From Clostridiales bacterium UBA6114 (GTDB taxonomy: Bacteria; Bacillota; Clostridia; Oscillospirales; Butyricicoccaceae), in contig DIWE01000025.1 of the NCBI GenBank assembly GCA_002423435.1, positions 79,192 through 143,191 on the forward strand: a stretch of DNA of 64,000 bases, given 5' to 3'. Each line of letters begins with the position of its first letter. Within the stretch, counting starts at the first letter, position 1. The position numbers were made by a program, and so were the translations under genes. Of the stretch, positions 9,623 to 17,907 are shown piece by piece. The notes under the pieces are model-generated. The model made no database searches. It was not told the origin of the DNA and saw nothing but the letters and a program-made list of their open reading frames with translations.

Positions 9623-10184
9623 CTAAACTCATCTCCTTTTCCATGAGCCTTCTCGCTTCCCGCCGCGCCCTGGTCAGATACTGCCGGACACTGTCGGGCG
9701 ATATTCCGAGAGTTTTCGCAATTTCCGCGTCATTCTTTTCAAATATGTATTTCGCGTACAGGAGGTCCCGCTGCTTTTCCGGAAGCTTCAGCACGGCGCT
9801 GCTTAACGAATTTAGCTCCTCCCGCCGTACAATCCGGTCCTCCAATATATTCTCGGGGTCTAAGAGACTTTCGGACAGATCCTCGCCTCCGCCGAGAAAG
9901 GTATGCTTTTTCTCGACATCCCGGTGCCGGATAAAGTTGATTGCAATGCTTCTCGCTGTACAGACAACATAGGTGACCGTCTGACAGCGGGTAAGGGTTT
10001 TCATCAGAGAGGTTTTTTCGAGCAGTTTCAGGAACGTATCGTTTATCAGGTCTTCAATGTCCTTCGGGTCATGGGTGACGCCGTAAATCGTCTTTCGGAC
10101 GAGCCTGTAATAGTCGTTGTATAAACTCAGCATAAAAGCGTGATCATTTTCGTCTTCCGTCGCAGCTATCATCGAGAATATCAT
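9609..10184 (-). CDS. RNA polymerase sigma-70 family (ECF-like) sigma factor
   Basis: The 191-residue protein contains region 2 (YNDYYRLVRKTIYG, then DPKDIEDLINDTFLKLLEK) and region 4 with a helix-turn-helix (LPEKQRDLLYAKYIFEK; DAEIAKTLGISPDSVRQYL). This is the extracytoplasmic-function sigma layout without region 3. I chose the ATG at 10184 because CGGAGGTGG lies just before it; longer upstream starts lack such a site and would add an unrelated hydrophobic stretch. It heads the operon with the anti-sigma-like and secreted proteins and probably transcribes it. Confidence 0.88.
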   Translation of the reverse strand: MIFSMIAATEDENDHAFMLSLYNDYYRLVRKTIYGVTHDPKDIEDLINDTFLKLLEKTSLMKTLTRCQTVTYVVCTARSIAINFIRHRDVEKKHTFLGGGEDLSESLLDPENILEDRIVRREELNSLSSAVLKLPEKQRDLLYAKYIFEKNDAEIAKTLGISPDSVRQYLTRARREARRLMEKEMSLDAGI

Positions 10185-10372
10185 TGAGCCACCTCCGTTA
10201 TTACTTTGGATGACAGCGTCGTTTTGCGGTGATATCCGTGTAAACGGGCCATATAGCCGCGCTTTTAGATATATGATATATATAAAAACAATCGGGATTC
10301 GTTTTTGCAACAAAAAATCATAAAATTTTAGGTGCAAAAGGTTGTCCCGATCCGACGCTGTCGGTGAAAATG
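10185..10372. other. AT-rich upstream region of the sigma operon
   Basis: No gene is seen here. On the minus strand it carries TA-rich stretches (TTTTTATATATATCATATAT) suitable for a promoter about 80-110 bases before the sigma gene, but I could not fix one convincing -35/-10 pair. Confidence 0.4.
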
Positions 10373-10410
10373 AAAACCGGGACTACGGCTCGAGACCGCA
10401 GCCCCGGTCT
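10373..10410 (-). terminator. Rho-independent terminator after the BlaI/M56 cluster
   Basis: Read on the minus strand, a 12-bp stem (CCGGGGCTGCGG with CCGTAGTCCCGG, two G-U pairs) is followed by TTTTCATTTTC. It lies 80-118 bases beyond the end of the gene at 10491. Confidence 0.65.
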
Positions 10411-10490
10411 TCGGCATTTTATCGCCGGCTTGCTTATGTACTCCTGGTGCGCCGCCGTTTTATTCCGTCGCTATGCCTGTCGGCCTGTTT

Positions 10491-11204
10491 TTAGAAGAGG
10501 CCATACCCGTGCTGATCCTCATCGTGCTCGGAAAGGGAGCTCCAGAGTTGATCGATGTTTTGAAAGCCGTTTAACAGCCGGATCGTCTCGTCAAAATCCG
10601 TGCTGATCGTCTCGTAGGTGTACCGTGTCTCTCCCTGGTCCCAGCTGTAGGAAAAAGTGAACCGATCTCCGCCGGCGATTTCGACCTTTCCCGCCGCAGA
10701 GACCTCGATATCGGAGACGGCCCACGCGGAGGCCAGCTCCGCCAGCATATCCTGTGCGGCGGACGGGCCGGCATATTCGAAATCCCAGCCGCGGTCGCTC
10801 CACCATACCGCCGTTTTTTCCCCTTTTTCATATGCCGTTATTCCGGGGATCAGCTCAAAGCCCGCGGCGTCCTCGGGGCGATCGGCCGCGGATTCCGGAC
10901 GATCGCCGCCGATTTCTTGCATGCTGATCGCGCCGATATAATCGGACTGGCTAAACGGCTGGTTTTCCTGATCGCCCGATTCCTTGCGCATATAAAAATT
11001 GATGCTGTAGAAATCCCCGTCGCCCGACAGCTCGAAATAATAGCTGTTTTCGCCCGTATTTTCGTTTTCAGCCCTGTTGTTCAGAAGGAGGCAGATCGCG
11101 AGGATTCCGGCCGTTACGGCGGCAAGCGCCGCGGCGGCGCGCATGAGACGGGCGTTGATTCGTTTTTTGCGGGTACGGCAGGCGGTATTTATGACTTGTT
11201 CCAT
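10491..11204 (-). CDS. Membrane-anchored hypothetical protein
   Basis: The 237-residue protein has a basic N-terminus (MEQVINTACRTRKKR), one transmembrane helix at about residues 22-42 (AAALAAVTAGILAICLLL) and an extracellular domain with no motif I recognise. It is encoded 101 bases after the M56 peptidase gene on the same strand, so it may be a target or cofactor of that receptor. An ATG at 11216 in the same frame sits too close to its Shine-Dalgarno, so the ATG at 11204 is preferred. Confidence 0.7.
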   Translation of the reverse strand: MEQVINTACRTRKKRINARLMRAAAALAAVTAGILAICLLLNNRAENENTGENSYYFELSGDGDFYSINFYMRKESGDQENQPFSQSDYIGAISMQEIGGDRPESAADRPEDAAGFELIPGITAYEKGEKTAVWWSDRGWDFEYAGPSAAQDMLAELASAWAVSDIEVSAAGKVEIAGGDRFTFSYSWDQGETRYTYETISTDFDETIRLLNGFQNIDQLWSSLSEHDEDQHGYGLF

Positions 11205-11305
11205 GGATATGACCATTCCTTTCCCGGCGGTGCCGGCCGGAGCGGGCTTTGAAGTTGAAGCTGGAGATTAATGATATCAAAACGGAATCGGGCGCGCACC
11301 CGGAC

Positions 11306-14300
11306 CTACTGTGGATCGATATACCCCGAAAAGATGATTTCATCCACCTTGAGCCCGCCCGCGGCATAACGATATTTCAGATGAAACTCGCCGAGAAAAC
11401 CGGCGGGGGAGAGCTGCGCCGCAATGCGGGCCGAAAGTATGCCGCCCTCGACCGAATAATCGACGACGGAGCCGAACGCGGGGCGTGAAAACCAGCTGTC
11501 GCGTCCGGCGAGCTTTTTGTCGACCTCGTCCGCCGAGAAGACAAGCGGGGCTTCGCCGTCGACCTTTACCCGGATCTCGTTTTTGGCGATCTCCATCGCC
11601 GTTCTTAAGCGAAGCGCGGAAACCGGGTCTTCAACCGGGATTTCCGAAAGGTCCAGGTTCAGCGCGTGGACTTCCTCGCTCAAAACTCCGGTGCCCTCGC
11701 CCTTTACGAGTATGATATTGAGCTCATCGTAGCCGTTTGCGTCGTAATCGGTGTAATGAAGCTCCGGCAGAAAGGCGAGGTTGTCGATGGTCTCCCAGTC
11801 GAAGCTCTTTTGCGTCTGCCCTCCCCAGATCGACACCCGAAGGCCCGAATACATGCCGCCTTCATGCTTTTCGGCGGAAATGTCCGTGCTTTTTTCCGGG
11901 ATGGAGGCGATCACGGCATAGCCCTCCTCCGTTTGCAGCTGGAAAAATTCCGGCTCTGAAAAGCTGTTGATCACGAGAGCGCCGCTTTCCTCGATAAAGG
12001 AGAGGGTCTGCCTGTACTGCCCCGCGAAGCCGTCGGAGCTTTCGTATTCATAGGTGATAACGGCGTTTTTGCCCGATCTTACCACCTGGTAGCTTTTCAC
12101 CCAGGGGCTTGAGGCGCCGGTCACCCAGTTTAATGATGCGTATTCCTTGTAAAGGCGCGCCTTGAGCGCGCTGCCCATGAGCTCGTACTGCGCCCTTCCG
12201 TCCCGTGCCTTGACCGCCTCCGCCCAGCTTGCCGCCGCCTCCGGTATCCGGTCGAAGGTGTCGTTACGGATGACCACGCTTCCGGCGATGTATTCCGCCG
12301 TCGCTTCGTCGACCTTCGCGCCGTCAAAGCATAAATCGTAGGCAAAGCCTAGGCCGTCCGGCATCAGGTACAGGTGCAGCTCATCCGCAAAAGAGCTATC
12401 GTTCGCCGCGGCGGGCTGCGTCCGCCGCAAAAGCGCCTTTGCAGCGGGATAACGATACCCGTCGAGGGTTTCCGAGCGCAACGTCTCGGCGTGATTGCCC
12501 TCAAACTGCGAAAGAGGAGCGGACGGATCGTAGTTTAAGACCTGAAGGGAACCGAGCTCCTCGCCGCCCTTAAGAAAGGTCAGAAAACCCTGTTCCGCCT
12601 TCACCTCCCAGCCGTCCGGCACGGAAATGACGCAAAGGTCCGTCTCAAGCGCCTGATAACCCCCGTCCTGGGCAAACGCCCAGGTTTTGCCGTAATCGGA
12701 CGTCGCGTAGGAAATCCTCTGGTCGCTTACATCCACCGGCAGCGCGTTACTTCGCAGCAAGACCGGCAAAACGCCGTTTGCGCCGCTGAAAACAGGGGAG
12801 AGGGCGGTCGCGTAGGACGTGACGTTTTTGTATGCGTCCGGGATTTTCAGGTCGCATTTCAGCCAGGTTTTTCCCGCGTCCTCCGTGCGCAGAAGCACGG
12901 GGGCCACGGTGTCATAGCCGTCGTAGCGGAAGGAGAGAAAGCCGGTCGTCTCGCTTACAAAGCACGCCCCGGTCACCACCCGTGCGTATGCGTCATTGGA
13001 ATTTCCGATTTCGCGCCATGTCTTCCCTCCGTCTGCGGTGAGGAAAATGTTGTTTTCCTGATGTCCCATCGCGACGCCGCTGACAGCGACGATGAAGCCG
13101 TCGTTTTTCGTCCAAAAGCCGATAAATTTCGGGGAAAAGCCGCTGCCCTGCGAAACCGTGTAGGTATTCCAGGTTTTGCCCATATCGTCGCTTAGAAGCA
13201 CCTTCATCGACTGCTGCCCGTTTGAGCTTTCGCCGTACGCGATCGCGGTCTTTTCCTCGGAAATGTAAAACCCGGTCTCATATTCGTCGATCTGCCGGTC
13301 GCCCACGTCAAGAATAAGCGGCGCCGCGACAGTTGTTTCACCGTTTCGATACGAAATCAGGACATTTCCCTCTTCGTCGACAGAGTAGGAGTTTTGGGCC
13401 TGAAGGGAAATGTTGTCGATCGGTTTTGCATCTCCGGCGTCGTCCAGCCGGCAGGCCACAACGCCGCCCGCCGTGCAGACCGCGGCGAGCACGAGGCAAA
13501 AAGCGGCCGTGCCGCGGCGTTTTTTGCCCATGCTCAGTATGTTCCGGAACCGTTCCTTTATGGTTTCGGCGCCGCCGTAAAAATAAGTGGACAAAGCGGT
13601 TTGCCGGCATTTCTCGCGGCTTAATGACGCGAGGATGGTTTCGCTGTATCGCCTGCGCTCGTCATAGGACGCCCCCTTTGTCACCTCGTCGTCGCAGGCG
13701 AGCTCAAGGTCCCTGCCCGCTTCCCGGGACATGAGATAAACGAGAGGGTTAAACCAGTGGACGGCGTTTACAATCAGCAGTAAAAGCTTATACCAGATGT
13801 CCCGGCGCTTAAGGTGCGTCAGCTCATGTCTCAGGATGAAGGCAAGCTCCATGTCGGTGTAATCCTCGCCCGGTAAAAGCAGCAAAGGCCGCATAAAGCC
13901 CGTCAGCATGGGGCTTGCAATTTTGTCGCTCACAAGCGGCACGATCCGTCCGCCGATTCCAAGCTCAGCGGACAGCCGGCCGATCGCCTGCAGGGTTCCG
14001 GCCTTTCGGGGAGGACGGCTCCAGCGCATCACCTGCTTTCTGAAAAGCCGGTAGGCGATCAGCTGGCGGAAAAGAAAAAATAAGAATCCTGCAAGCCACA
14101 AAAGCATGGCGATAAGGGAAAGATCGATTGTGCGCGTACGCTCGGCCGGTTCAAAGCCGGGGGCGGACGGGCGGGTGATATCGATTTGGCGCTCCGTCTG
14201 CGAAGTAATCGGTCCGGCGCTTTCCGGAAGCGGGCGCCGGGGCACGGTTATCTGCGTCTGGGGCACCGCAATCTGCACGGGCGCCTCCGGGATGGAAAGG

Positions 14301-14464
14301 CTAAACGGCAGGAGCAGCCGGACGGCCAGGACGAGCCAGACCCAGTATTTCCACTTTGCTGCATAGGTCCTGTTCAGAAGAGAGGAAAGGAGGACAAGCG
14401 CAAGGATGACGACGCCCGTTGTGGCGGAGGCCTCTAAAAGCCCGATAAACGATTTTGCAAGCAT
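11306..14464 (-). CDS. M56-family (BlaR1-like) membrane metallopeptidase with C-terminal beta-propeller-like sensor region
   Basis: The 1,052-residue protein starts with the BlaR1/MecR1 membrane-peptidase core: helices near 15-30, 40-57, 115-133 and 225-245, HELTH at 213-217 (zinc and catalytic site) and the downstream glutamate in LELACDDE at 254. After the last helix near 318-338 there is no penicillin-binding sensor. Instead there are repeated Asp-box/BNR-type motifs (DDMGKTW, ADGGKTW, TEDAGKTW, TSDYGKTW), as in sialidase or Ycf48-like propellers, then about 400 residues of beta-rich sequence. It follows the BlaI-like gene with a two-base gap. By analogy with BlaR1, a signal on the outside would activate proteolysis and relieve BlaI repression; the ligand is unknown. 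Confidence 0.87.
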   Translation of the reverse strand: MLAKSFIGLLEASATTGVVILALVLLSSLLNRTYAAKWKYWVWLVLAVRLLLPFSLSIPEAPVQIAVPQTQITVPRRPLPESAGPITSQTERQIDITRPSAPGFEPAERTRTIDLSLIAMLLWLAGFLFFLFRQLIAYRLFRKQVMRWSRPPRKAGTLQAIGRLSAELGIGGRIVPLVSDKIASPMLTGFMRPLLLLPGEDYTDMELAFILRHELTHLKRRDIWYKLLLLIVNAVHWFNPLVYLMSREAGRDLELACDDEVTKGASYDERRRYSETILASLSREKCRQTALSTYFYGGAETIKERFRNILSMGKKRRGTAAFCLVLAAVCTAGGVVACRLDDAGDAKPIDNISLQAQNSYSVDEEGNVLISYRNGETTVAAPLILDVGDRQIDEYETGFYISEEKTAIAYGESSNGQQSMKVLLSDDMGKTWNTYTVSQGSGFSPKFIGFWTKNDGFIVAVSGVAMGHQENNIFLTADGGKTWREIGNSNDAYARVVTGACFVSETTGFLSFRYDGYDTVAPVLLRTEDAGKTWLKCDLKIPDAYKNVTSYATALSPVFSGANGVLPVLLRSNALPVDVSDQRISYATSDYGKTWAFAQDGGYQALETDLCVISVPDGWEVKAEQGFLTFLKGGEELGSLQVLNYDPSAPLSQFEGNHAETLRSETLDGYRYPAAKALLRRTQPAAANDSSFADELHLYLMPDGLGFAYDLCFDGAKVDEATAEYIAGSVVIRNDTFDRIPEAAASWAEAVKARDGRAQYELMGSALKARLYKEYASLNWVTGASSPWVKSYQVVRSGKNAVITYEYESSDGFAGQYRQTLSFIEESGALVINSFSEPEFFQLQTEEGYAVIASIPEKSTDISAEKHEGGMYSGLRVSIWGGQTQKSFDWETIDNLAFLPELHYTDYDANGYDELNIILVKGEGTGVLSEEVHALNLDLSEIPVEDPVSALRLRTAMEIAKNEIRVKVDGEAPLVFSADEVDKKLAGRDSWFSRPAFGSVVDYSVEGGILSARIAAQLSPAGFLGEFHLKYRYAAGGLKVDEIIFSGYIDPQ

Positions 14465-14466
14465 CG

Positions 14467-14853
14467 CTATTTTCCCCCCTCCACCCGATCGAGAAAGAGC
14501 CGGAGCTCCGCAAGATCGTTTTTATCGATTGCGTTTCCATTATAGAGCGAAGCGACCAGATTTTTAAACGAATTGCCGTAGAGCTTTTCGAGCAGGGACT
14601 TTCCCTCGTTCTCCTTGTATTCCTCCTCGCCGACCGCCGCGCAATAAAGGTTGTTTCGCCCCTCTTTCCGGCAGATCAGAAAGCCCTTTTCCGTCAGGCG
14701 CGACAGCACAGTCATAAGGGTGGCAAGGGCCCAGCTCCGTTTGTCCTGGACCTGTTCGAGAATATAAGTGGAGCTTACGGGTGCTCCCGCTCCCCATACG
14801 GCCAGCATGATTTCGAGCTCCGCGTCCGGCAACCGCCTCATTTTTTCCAACAT
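14467..14853 (-). CDS. BlaI/MecI-family transcriptional repressor
   Basis: The 128-residue protein matches the BlaI/MecI/CopY winged-helix family: LPDAELEIMLAVW at the start, TYILEQVQDKRSWALATLMT as recognition helix, and LTEKGFLICRKEGRNNLY as wing. A dimerising C-terminal helical region follows. The ATG at 14853 has GGAGG nine bases upstream; longer starts lack a site. Two TTATAC-N4-GTATAA dyads lie at its own promoter, so autoregulation is likely. The adjacent M56 peptidase is the expected partner. Confidence 0.92.
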   Translation of the reverse strand: MLEKMRRLPDAELEIMLAVWGAGAPVSSTYILEQVQDKRSWALATLMTVLSRLTEKGFLICRKEGRNNLYCAAVGEEEYKENEGKSLLEKLYGNSFKNLVASLYNGNAIDKNDLAELRLFLDRVEGGK

Positions 14854-14869
14854 TTCCGTGCGCCTCCGA

Positions 14870-14885
14870 TTATACATATGTATAA
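14870..14885. promoter_or_regulatory. BlaI-type operator 1
   Basis: TTATACATATGTATAA is a perfect 16-bp palindrome containing the TACA-N2-TGTA core of known BlaI/MecI operators. It lies between the predicted transcription start and the ribosome binding site of the blaI-like gene. Confidence 0.8.
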
Positions 14886-14899
14886 AATACCCTGCCCTT

Positions 14900-14929
14900 A
14901 TTATACGATTGTATAATTTGGAATGTCAA
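14900..14929 (-). promoter_or_regulatory. Promoter of the blaI-like/M56 operon
   Basis: Read on the minus strand, TTGACA (14929-14924) and TATAAT (14905-14900) are separated by 18 bases, a near-consensus sigma-A promoter directly upstream of the blaI-like gene. Confidence 0.82.
14901..14916. promoter_or_regulatory. BlaI-type operator 2
   Basis: TTATACGATTGTATAA shares the arms TTATAC/GTATAA with operator 1 and lies between the -35 and -10 boxes, overlapping the -10. The two operator centres are 31 bp apart, about three helical turns, so two dimers could bind the same face of the DNA. Confidence 0.8.
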
Positions 14930-15022
14930 GGAGATTTTATCTGTTTTAGAAAAATTAAGAAGATCGAGGGGGAATCCTTTACACCAAATCCTGTAATATC
15001 AATGCTTTGAGGGCTGTCCCTA

Positions 15023-15140
15023 AAGCCTCCCTTTGAAGGGAGGTGGCGGGCGAAGCCCGACGGAGGGTTGTTTGCAATATTTTTTCCGGTCGCAATCCTC
15101 AGTCGCCTGCGGCGACAGCTCCTTTCAAAAGGAGCCTTTT
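15023..15140. repeat. MITE-like element, copy 2 (118 bp)
   Basis: The element begins AAAGCCTCCCTTTGAAGGGAGG and ends with an imperfect inverted version (AGCTCCTTTCAAAAGGAGCC then TTTT). Each end is itself a small palindrome, and GC hairpins (GGCGGGCGAAGCCCG; GTCGCCTGCGGCGAC) lie inside. It has the same plan as the element at 27491-27604. No coding capacity is seen in 14940-15300, which otherwise holds AT-rich sequence and a remnant of the stem-loop repeat near 15275-15298. Confidence 0.6.
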
Positions 15141-15303
15141 GGAATTCGTACTATATAAGAGCAGAGACTCGCCGTGAATCTAAGTAACGTCGAAAAGAGG
15201 CGAAAAACCCTTGCGGCAAACGGGTTTCACTCTGCCGCAAGGATTTCGCGTCTCCCAGAGGAAAAATTAGCAGAGAATTGGAATCCAATTCCCCTCGACG
15301 TAA

Positions 15304-16722
15304 TCAGTCGGCGAGGGATTTGACCTCGTCCAGAAGCGAACCGTCGCGCCAGATAATCCGCCCGACCGTTTTATCGCCTTTTTTGACTTTCTTTGGCACG
15401 CCCGTAATTTTTTCGATATCCTTTTTAAGGTCGTGGATGTCCGTTACGGGCAGCCCGGCGTTTCGAAGCCGATAGAAAAGCTCCTTGTTTTTCGGGAGAG
15501 CCGTGTTGACCGCGACGCCCCTCTGGCATACATAGACGTCGACGCAGCGGCCGGGAGTGGAAATGGTATTGACCCGGTCGACGATGGTCGGTGTTCTCGA
15601 ACGGAAGGCCGGGGCCGTGATGATGGTCATCTTGGCGCCCTCCGCCGTATCGCCGTGCCCGCCTGCGCCGCTGATCAGACGGTTATTCGAGTCGGTGTGG
15701 ACGTTTACGTTGAAATCGACGTCGATTTCCGTGCCTCCCAGGATGACGAAATCGAGTCCGTTTACAATCGGCCCGCCTCTTACGTCGGGATTTGCGTACA
15801 CGGACGCCGCGACCTCCAGATGGTTCTCGTTTTTGGACAAAGACTGGATGGCCCTTAGATCAAAGGTCTGCACGTCGTAAAGCACTTTCAGAAGCCCTTT
15901 TTCCAGGAGGTCGACCAAGGCGCCGGTGATGCCCCCCATGGCAAAGTTGCCGGTTATCTGATCCTCGAGCATCCGTTTTTCGAGATAAGAGGCCACCGCG
16001 AGCGAAATGCCTCCCGCGCCGGTCTGCATGCAGACGCCGTTTTTCAGGTATCCGGAATGGCGGATGATTTCCGCGGTCAAAGCGGCGATTTTTAAGTTGA
16101 TGGGGTCCTTTGTCACTTTCAGGGAGGTGGTCACAATGCCCGCCGGGTCTCCGATGCTGCCGACCGGCACGACGTAATCCACCATGCCTTGATCGATGGA
16201 AATGGGAACGACAGGGTCGTCTGATAAGCCGTCGGTCACAACGATCACTTTTTTTGCGTGGCGTGCATCCATGATCGAGTAGCCAAGAGAGCCGAACGCG
16301 GATCTTCCGGTCAGAGCGTTGCAATTTCCCCACTTGTCGCAGCAGGAGACCGCGATAAAGGCGACGTCGATCTTAAGAGTTCCGTTTTCCATATCGCGGG
16401 GGCGCGTCCCGTGGGTGCGCATGGTGCACACCTCCTCAAAGAAGCCCCGCTGCAGGGCTTCGCCGAGGATAGGGGTAAAGCCGCTCGGGTCGATGCGGCT
16501 GATCGTTCTGTTTTTGATGTAGGGGACGAGTACGTCATGGCCGGTCAGAAGGCTGGACGGCGCGATCTTGATATGCCCCAGGCCCATCTCGTCGATGGTT
16601 TTGACAATTTCCCCGGCAATGGTATCCCCGCCGCGCAGGTTGTGGTGGAAGGAGATAGTCATACCGCTTTCAAGGCCGCACAGTGAAATGGCCTCTTTCA
16701 GCGTTTTGACAATTTTACTCAT
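15304..16722 (-). CDS. citF: Citrate (or citramalate) lyase alpha subunit
   Basis: The 472-residue protein matches CitF, the acyl carrier protein transferase subunit of citrate lyase: HHNLRGGD near the start, CCDKWGNCNALTG, QTGAGGISLAV and VDFNVNVHTDSNN. This subunit exchanges acetyl-ACP for citryl-ACP. It overlaps citE by four bases (ATGA). It is somewhat shorter than enterobacterial CitF (about 505). The citramalate lyase of glutamate-fermenting Clostridia has the same subunits, so the substrate cannot be fixed from sequence. No citC, citX or citG is in the window. Confidence 0.9.
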   Translation of the reverse strand: MSKIVKTLKEAISLCGLESGMTISFHHNLRGGDTIAGEIVKTIDEMGLGHIKIAPSSLLTGHDVLVPYIKNRTISRIDPSGFTPILGEALQRGFFEEVCTMRTHGTRPRDMENGTLKIDVAFIAVSCCDKWGNCNALTGRSAFGSLGYSIMDARHAKKVIVVTDGLSDDPVVPISIDQGMVDYVVPVGSIGDPAGIVTTSLKVTKDPINLKIAALTAEIIRHSGYLKNGVCMQTGAGGISLAVASYLEKRMLEDQITGNFAMGGITGALVDLLEKGLLKVLYDVQTFDLRAIQSLSKNENHLEVAASVYANPDVRGGPIVNGLDFVILGGTEIDVDFNVNVHTDSNNRLISGAGGHGDTAEGAKMTIITAPAFRSRTPTIVDRVNTISTPGRCVDVYVCQRGVAVNTALPKNKELFYRLRNAGLPVTDIHDLKKDIEKITGVPKKVKKGDKTVGRIIWRDGSLLDEVKSLAD

Positions 16723-17609
16723 GAAATGTCCTCTCCTTCCGTCAAATCGATGCCGATCTGCCGGGCGATCGACAGTATGTTGTTGGCCTGGTCCAGCACG
16801 GGCTTGTCGAGCATTTTCCCGTCGAAAGACACCGCGCCCAAGCCCAGCCGCGCCGCCTCTTCCATGGCCGCGATCACGCGCTTTGCGTGGCAGATTTCGG
16901 ACGCGCTCGGCGAAAAGGCCCGGTTGACCAGCTCGACATGCCGGGGCGAAATAATAAATTTCCCGTCAAAGCCCAGGCGTCTGACATATTCCGCTTCGGC
17001 GATGAGCCCGCCCGTATCGTCGATGTCGACAAACACCGTGTCGATCACCTTTTTGCCGAGCGCCTTTCCGACGACAACAAGCTTTTTGCGGGCATAGTCG
17101 ATCTCCTCGTTGCTGCGCAGACGCTTGATGCCCATATTCGCGGCGTAATCCTCGCCGCCGAAGGAAAAACACCGGATGCGGGGGCTTGCCCGCAGGTAAT
17201 CAAACGAGTTTTCAACGCCCATGGACGATTCCGCGATGGGGAAAATCAGCTTGCTGCCCGGCTCGACGCCCCGCTCTTTTTCAACACGGGTCATGACTTC
17301 GTCCGCGTATGCAATTTCCTCGGCCGTTTCCGCTTTCGGAAGCATGATCCCCTTAATGGGAAGGGGAAGGATCGCCTCGACGTCGCTTACGAAATAGGGG
17401 GTGTGCACGTCGTTTACGCGGACGATGCTGTAACAGGTGCTGATCCCGCTTAAAAGAAAGCTTTTGAGCATTTCCCTCGCGGTGTCCTTCTCGGTCATGG
17501 CCACGCTGTCCTCGAGGTCGAACACCGTGATATCGGCGCCCAGGATATCCGCGTTGATCAGCATTCTGGGGGCGTTACTCGGGATGCTGAGCAAAGACCG
17601 GCAAAGCAT
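16719..17609 (-). CDS. citE: Citrate (or citramalate) lyase beta subunit, HpcH/HpaI aldolase family
   Basis: The 296-residue protein has the CitE features RSLLSIPSNAPRML, DLEDSV (Mg-binding region), IMLPKAET and FGGEDYAANMG. This subunit cleaves the acyl-ACP thioester to acetyl-ACP and an oxo acid (oxaloacetate from citrate, pyruvate from citramalate). It sits between citD and citF with one-base (TAATG) and four-base (ATGA) overlaps, a strongly coupled operon. Confidence 0.92.
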   Translation of the reverse strand: MLCRSLLSIPSNAPRMLINADILGADITVFDLEDSVAMTEKDTAREMLKSFLLSGISTCYSIVRVNDVHTPYFVSDVEAILPLPIKGIMLPKAETAEEIAYADEVMTRVEKERGVEPGSKLIFPIAESSMGVENSFDYLRASPRIRCFSFGGEDYAANMGIKRLRSNEEIDYARKKLVVVGKALGKKVIDTVFVDIDDTGGLIAEAEYVRRLGFDGKFIISPRHVELVNRAFSPSASEICHAKRVIAAMEEAARLGLGAVSFDGKMLDKPVLDQANNILSIARQIGIDLTEGEDIS

Positions 17610-17878
17610 TACGCCCCACCTCCCGCGCGCCTGAGCGCCGCCAAAACCCTTGCCCGGATGGCAAAATCAACGGCGCCTTTGTCGTGGATTTGGGCATACA
17701 CGTCGTCCGCGCCCATCTCGTCGAGCACCTCGTTTACCGTCGCAAGGATTGCGTCATAAAACTGATCCGACACAATGCTTTCGACGATAATCTCCCGTTT
17801 TCCTTGCCCCGGGGCCAATGTCACCATCAGGTCGCTCGATTCCAGCGTGCCGACGGTTACGCTTTTTGCCAGTTTCAT
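17609..17878 (-). CDS. citD: Citrate (or citramalate) lyase acyl carrier protein (gamma subunit)
   Basis: The 89-residue protein matches CitD: a VGTLESSDLMVTL start, VSDQFYDAI and a C-terminal ARVLAALRRA helix. Ser14 aligns with the serine that carries the phosphoribosyl-dephospho-CoA arm in known CitD proteins. The ATG at 17878, preceded by AGAGGCAG, gives the usual family length; a longer in-frame extension is not family-like. Making the holo-protein needs CitX and CitG, which must lie elsewhere. Confidence 0.9.
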   Translation of the reverse strand: MKLAKSVTVGTLESSDLMVTLAPGQGKREIIVESIVSDQFYDAILATVNEVLDEMGADDVYAQIHDKGAVDFAIRARVLAALRRAGGGA

Positions 17879-17907
17879 TTTACTGCCTCTCTTCTTATCG
17901 AAACAAA

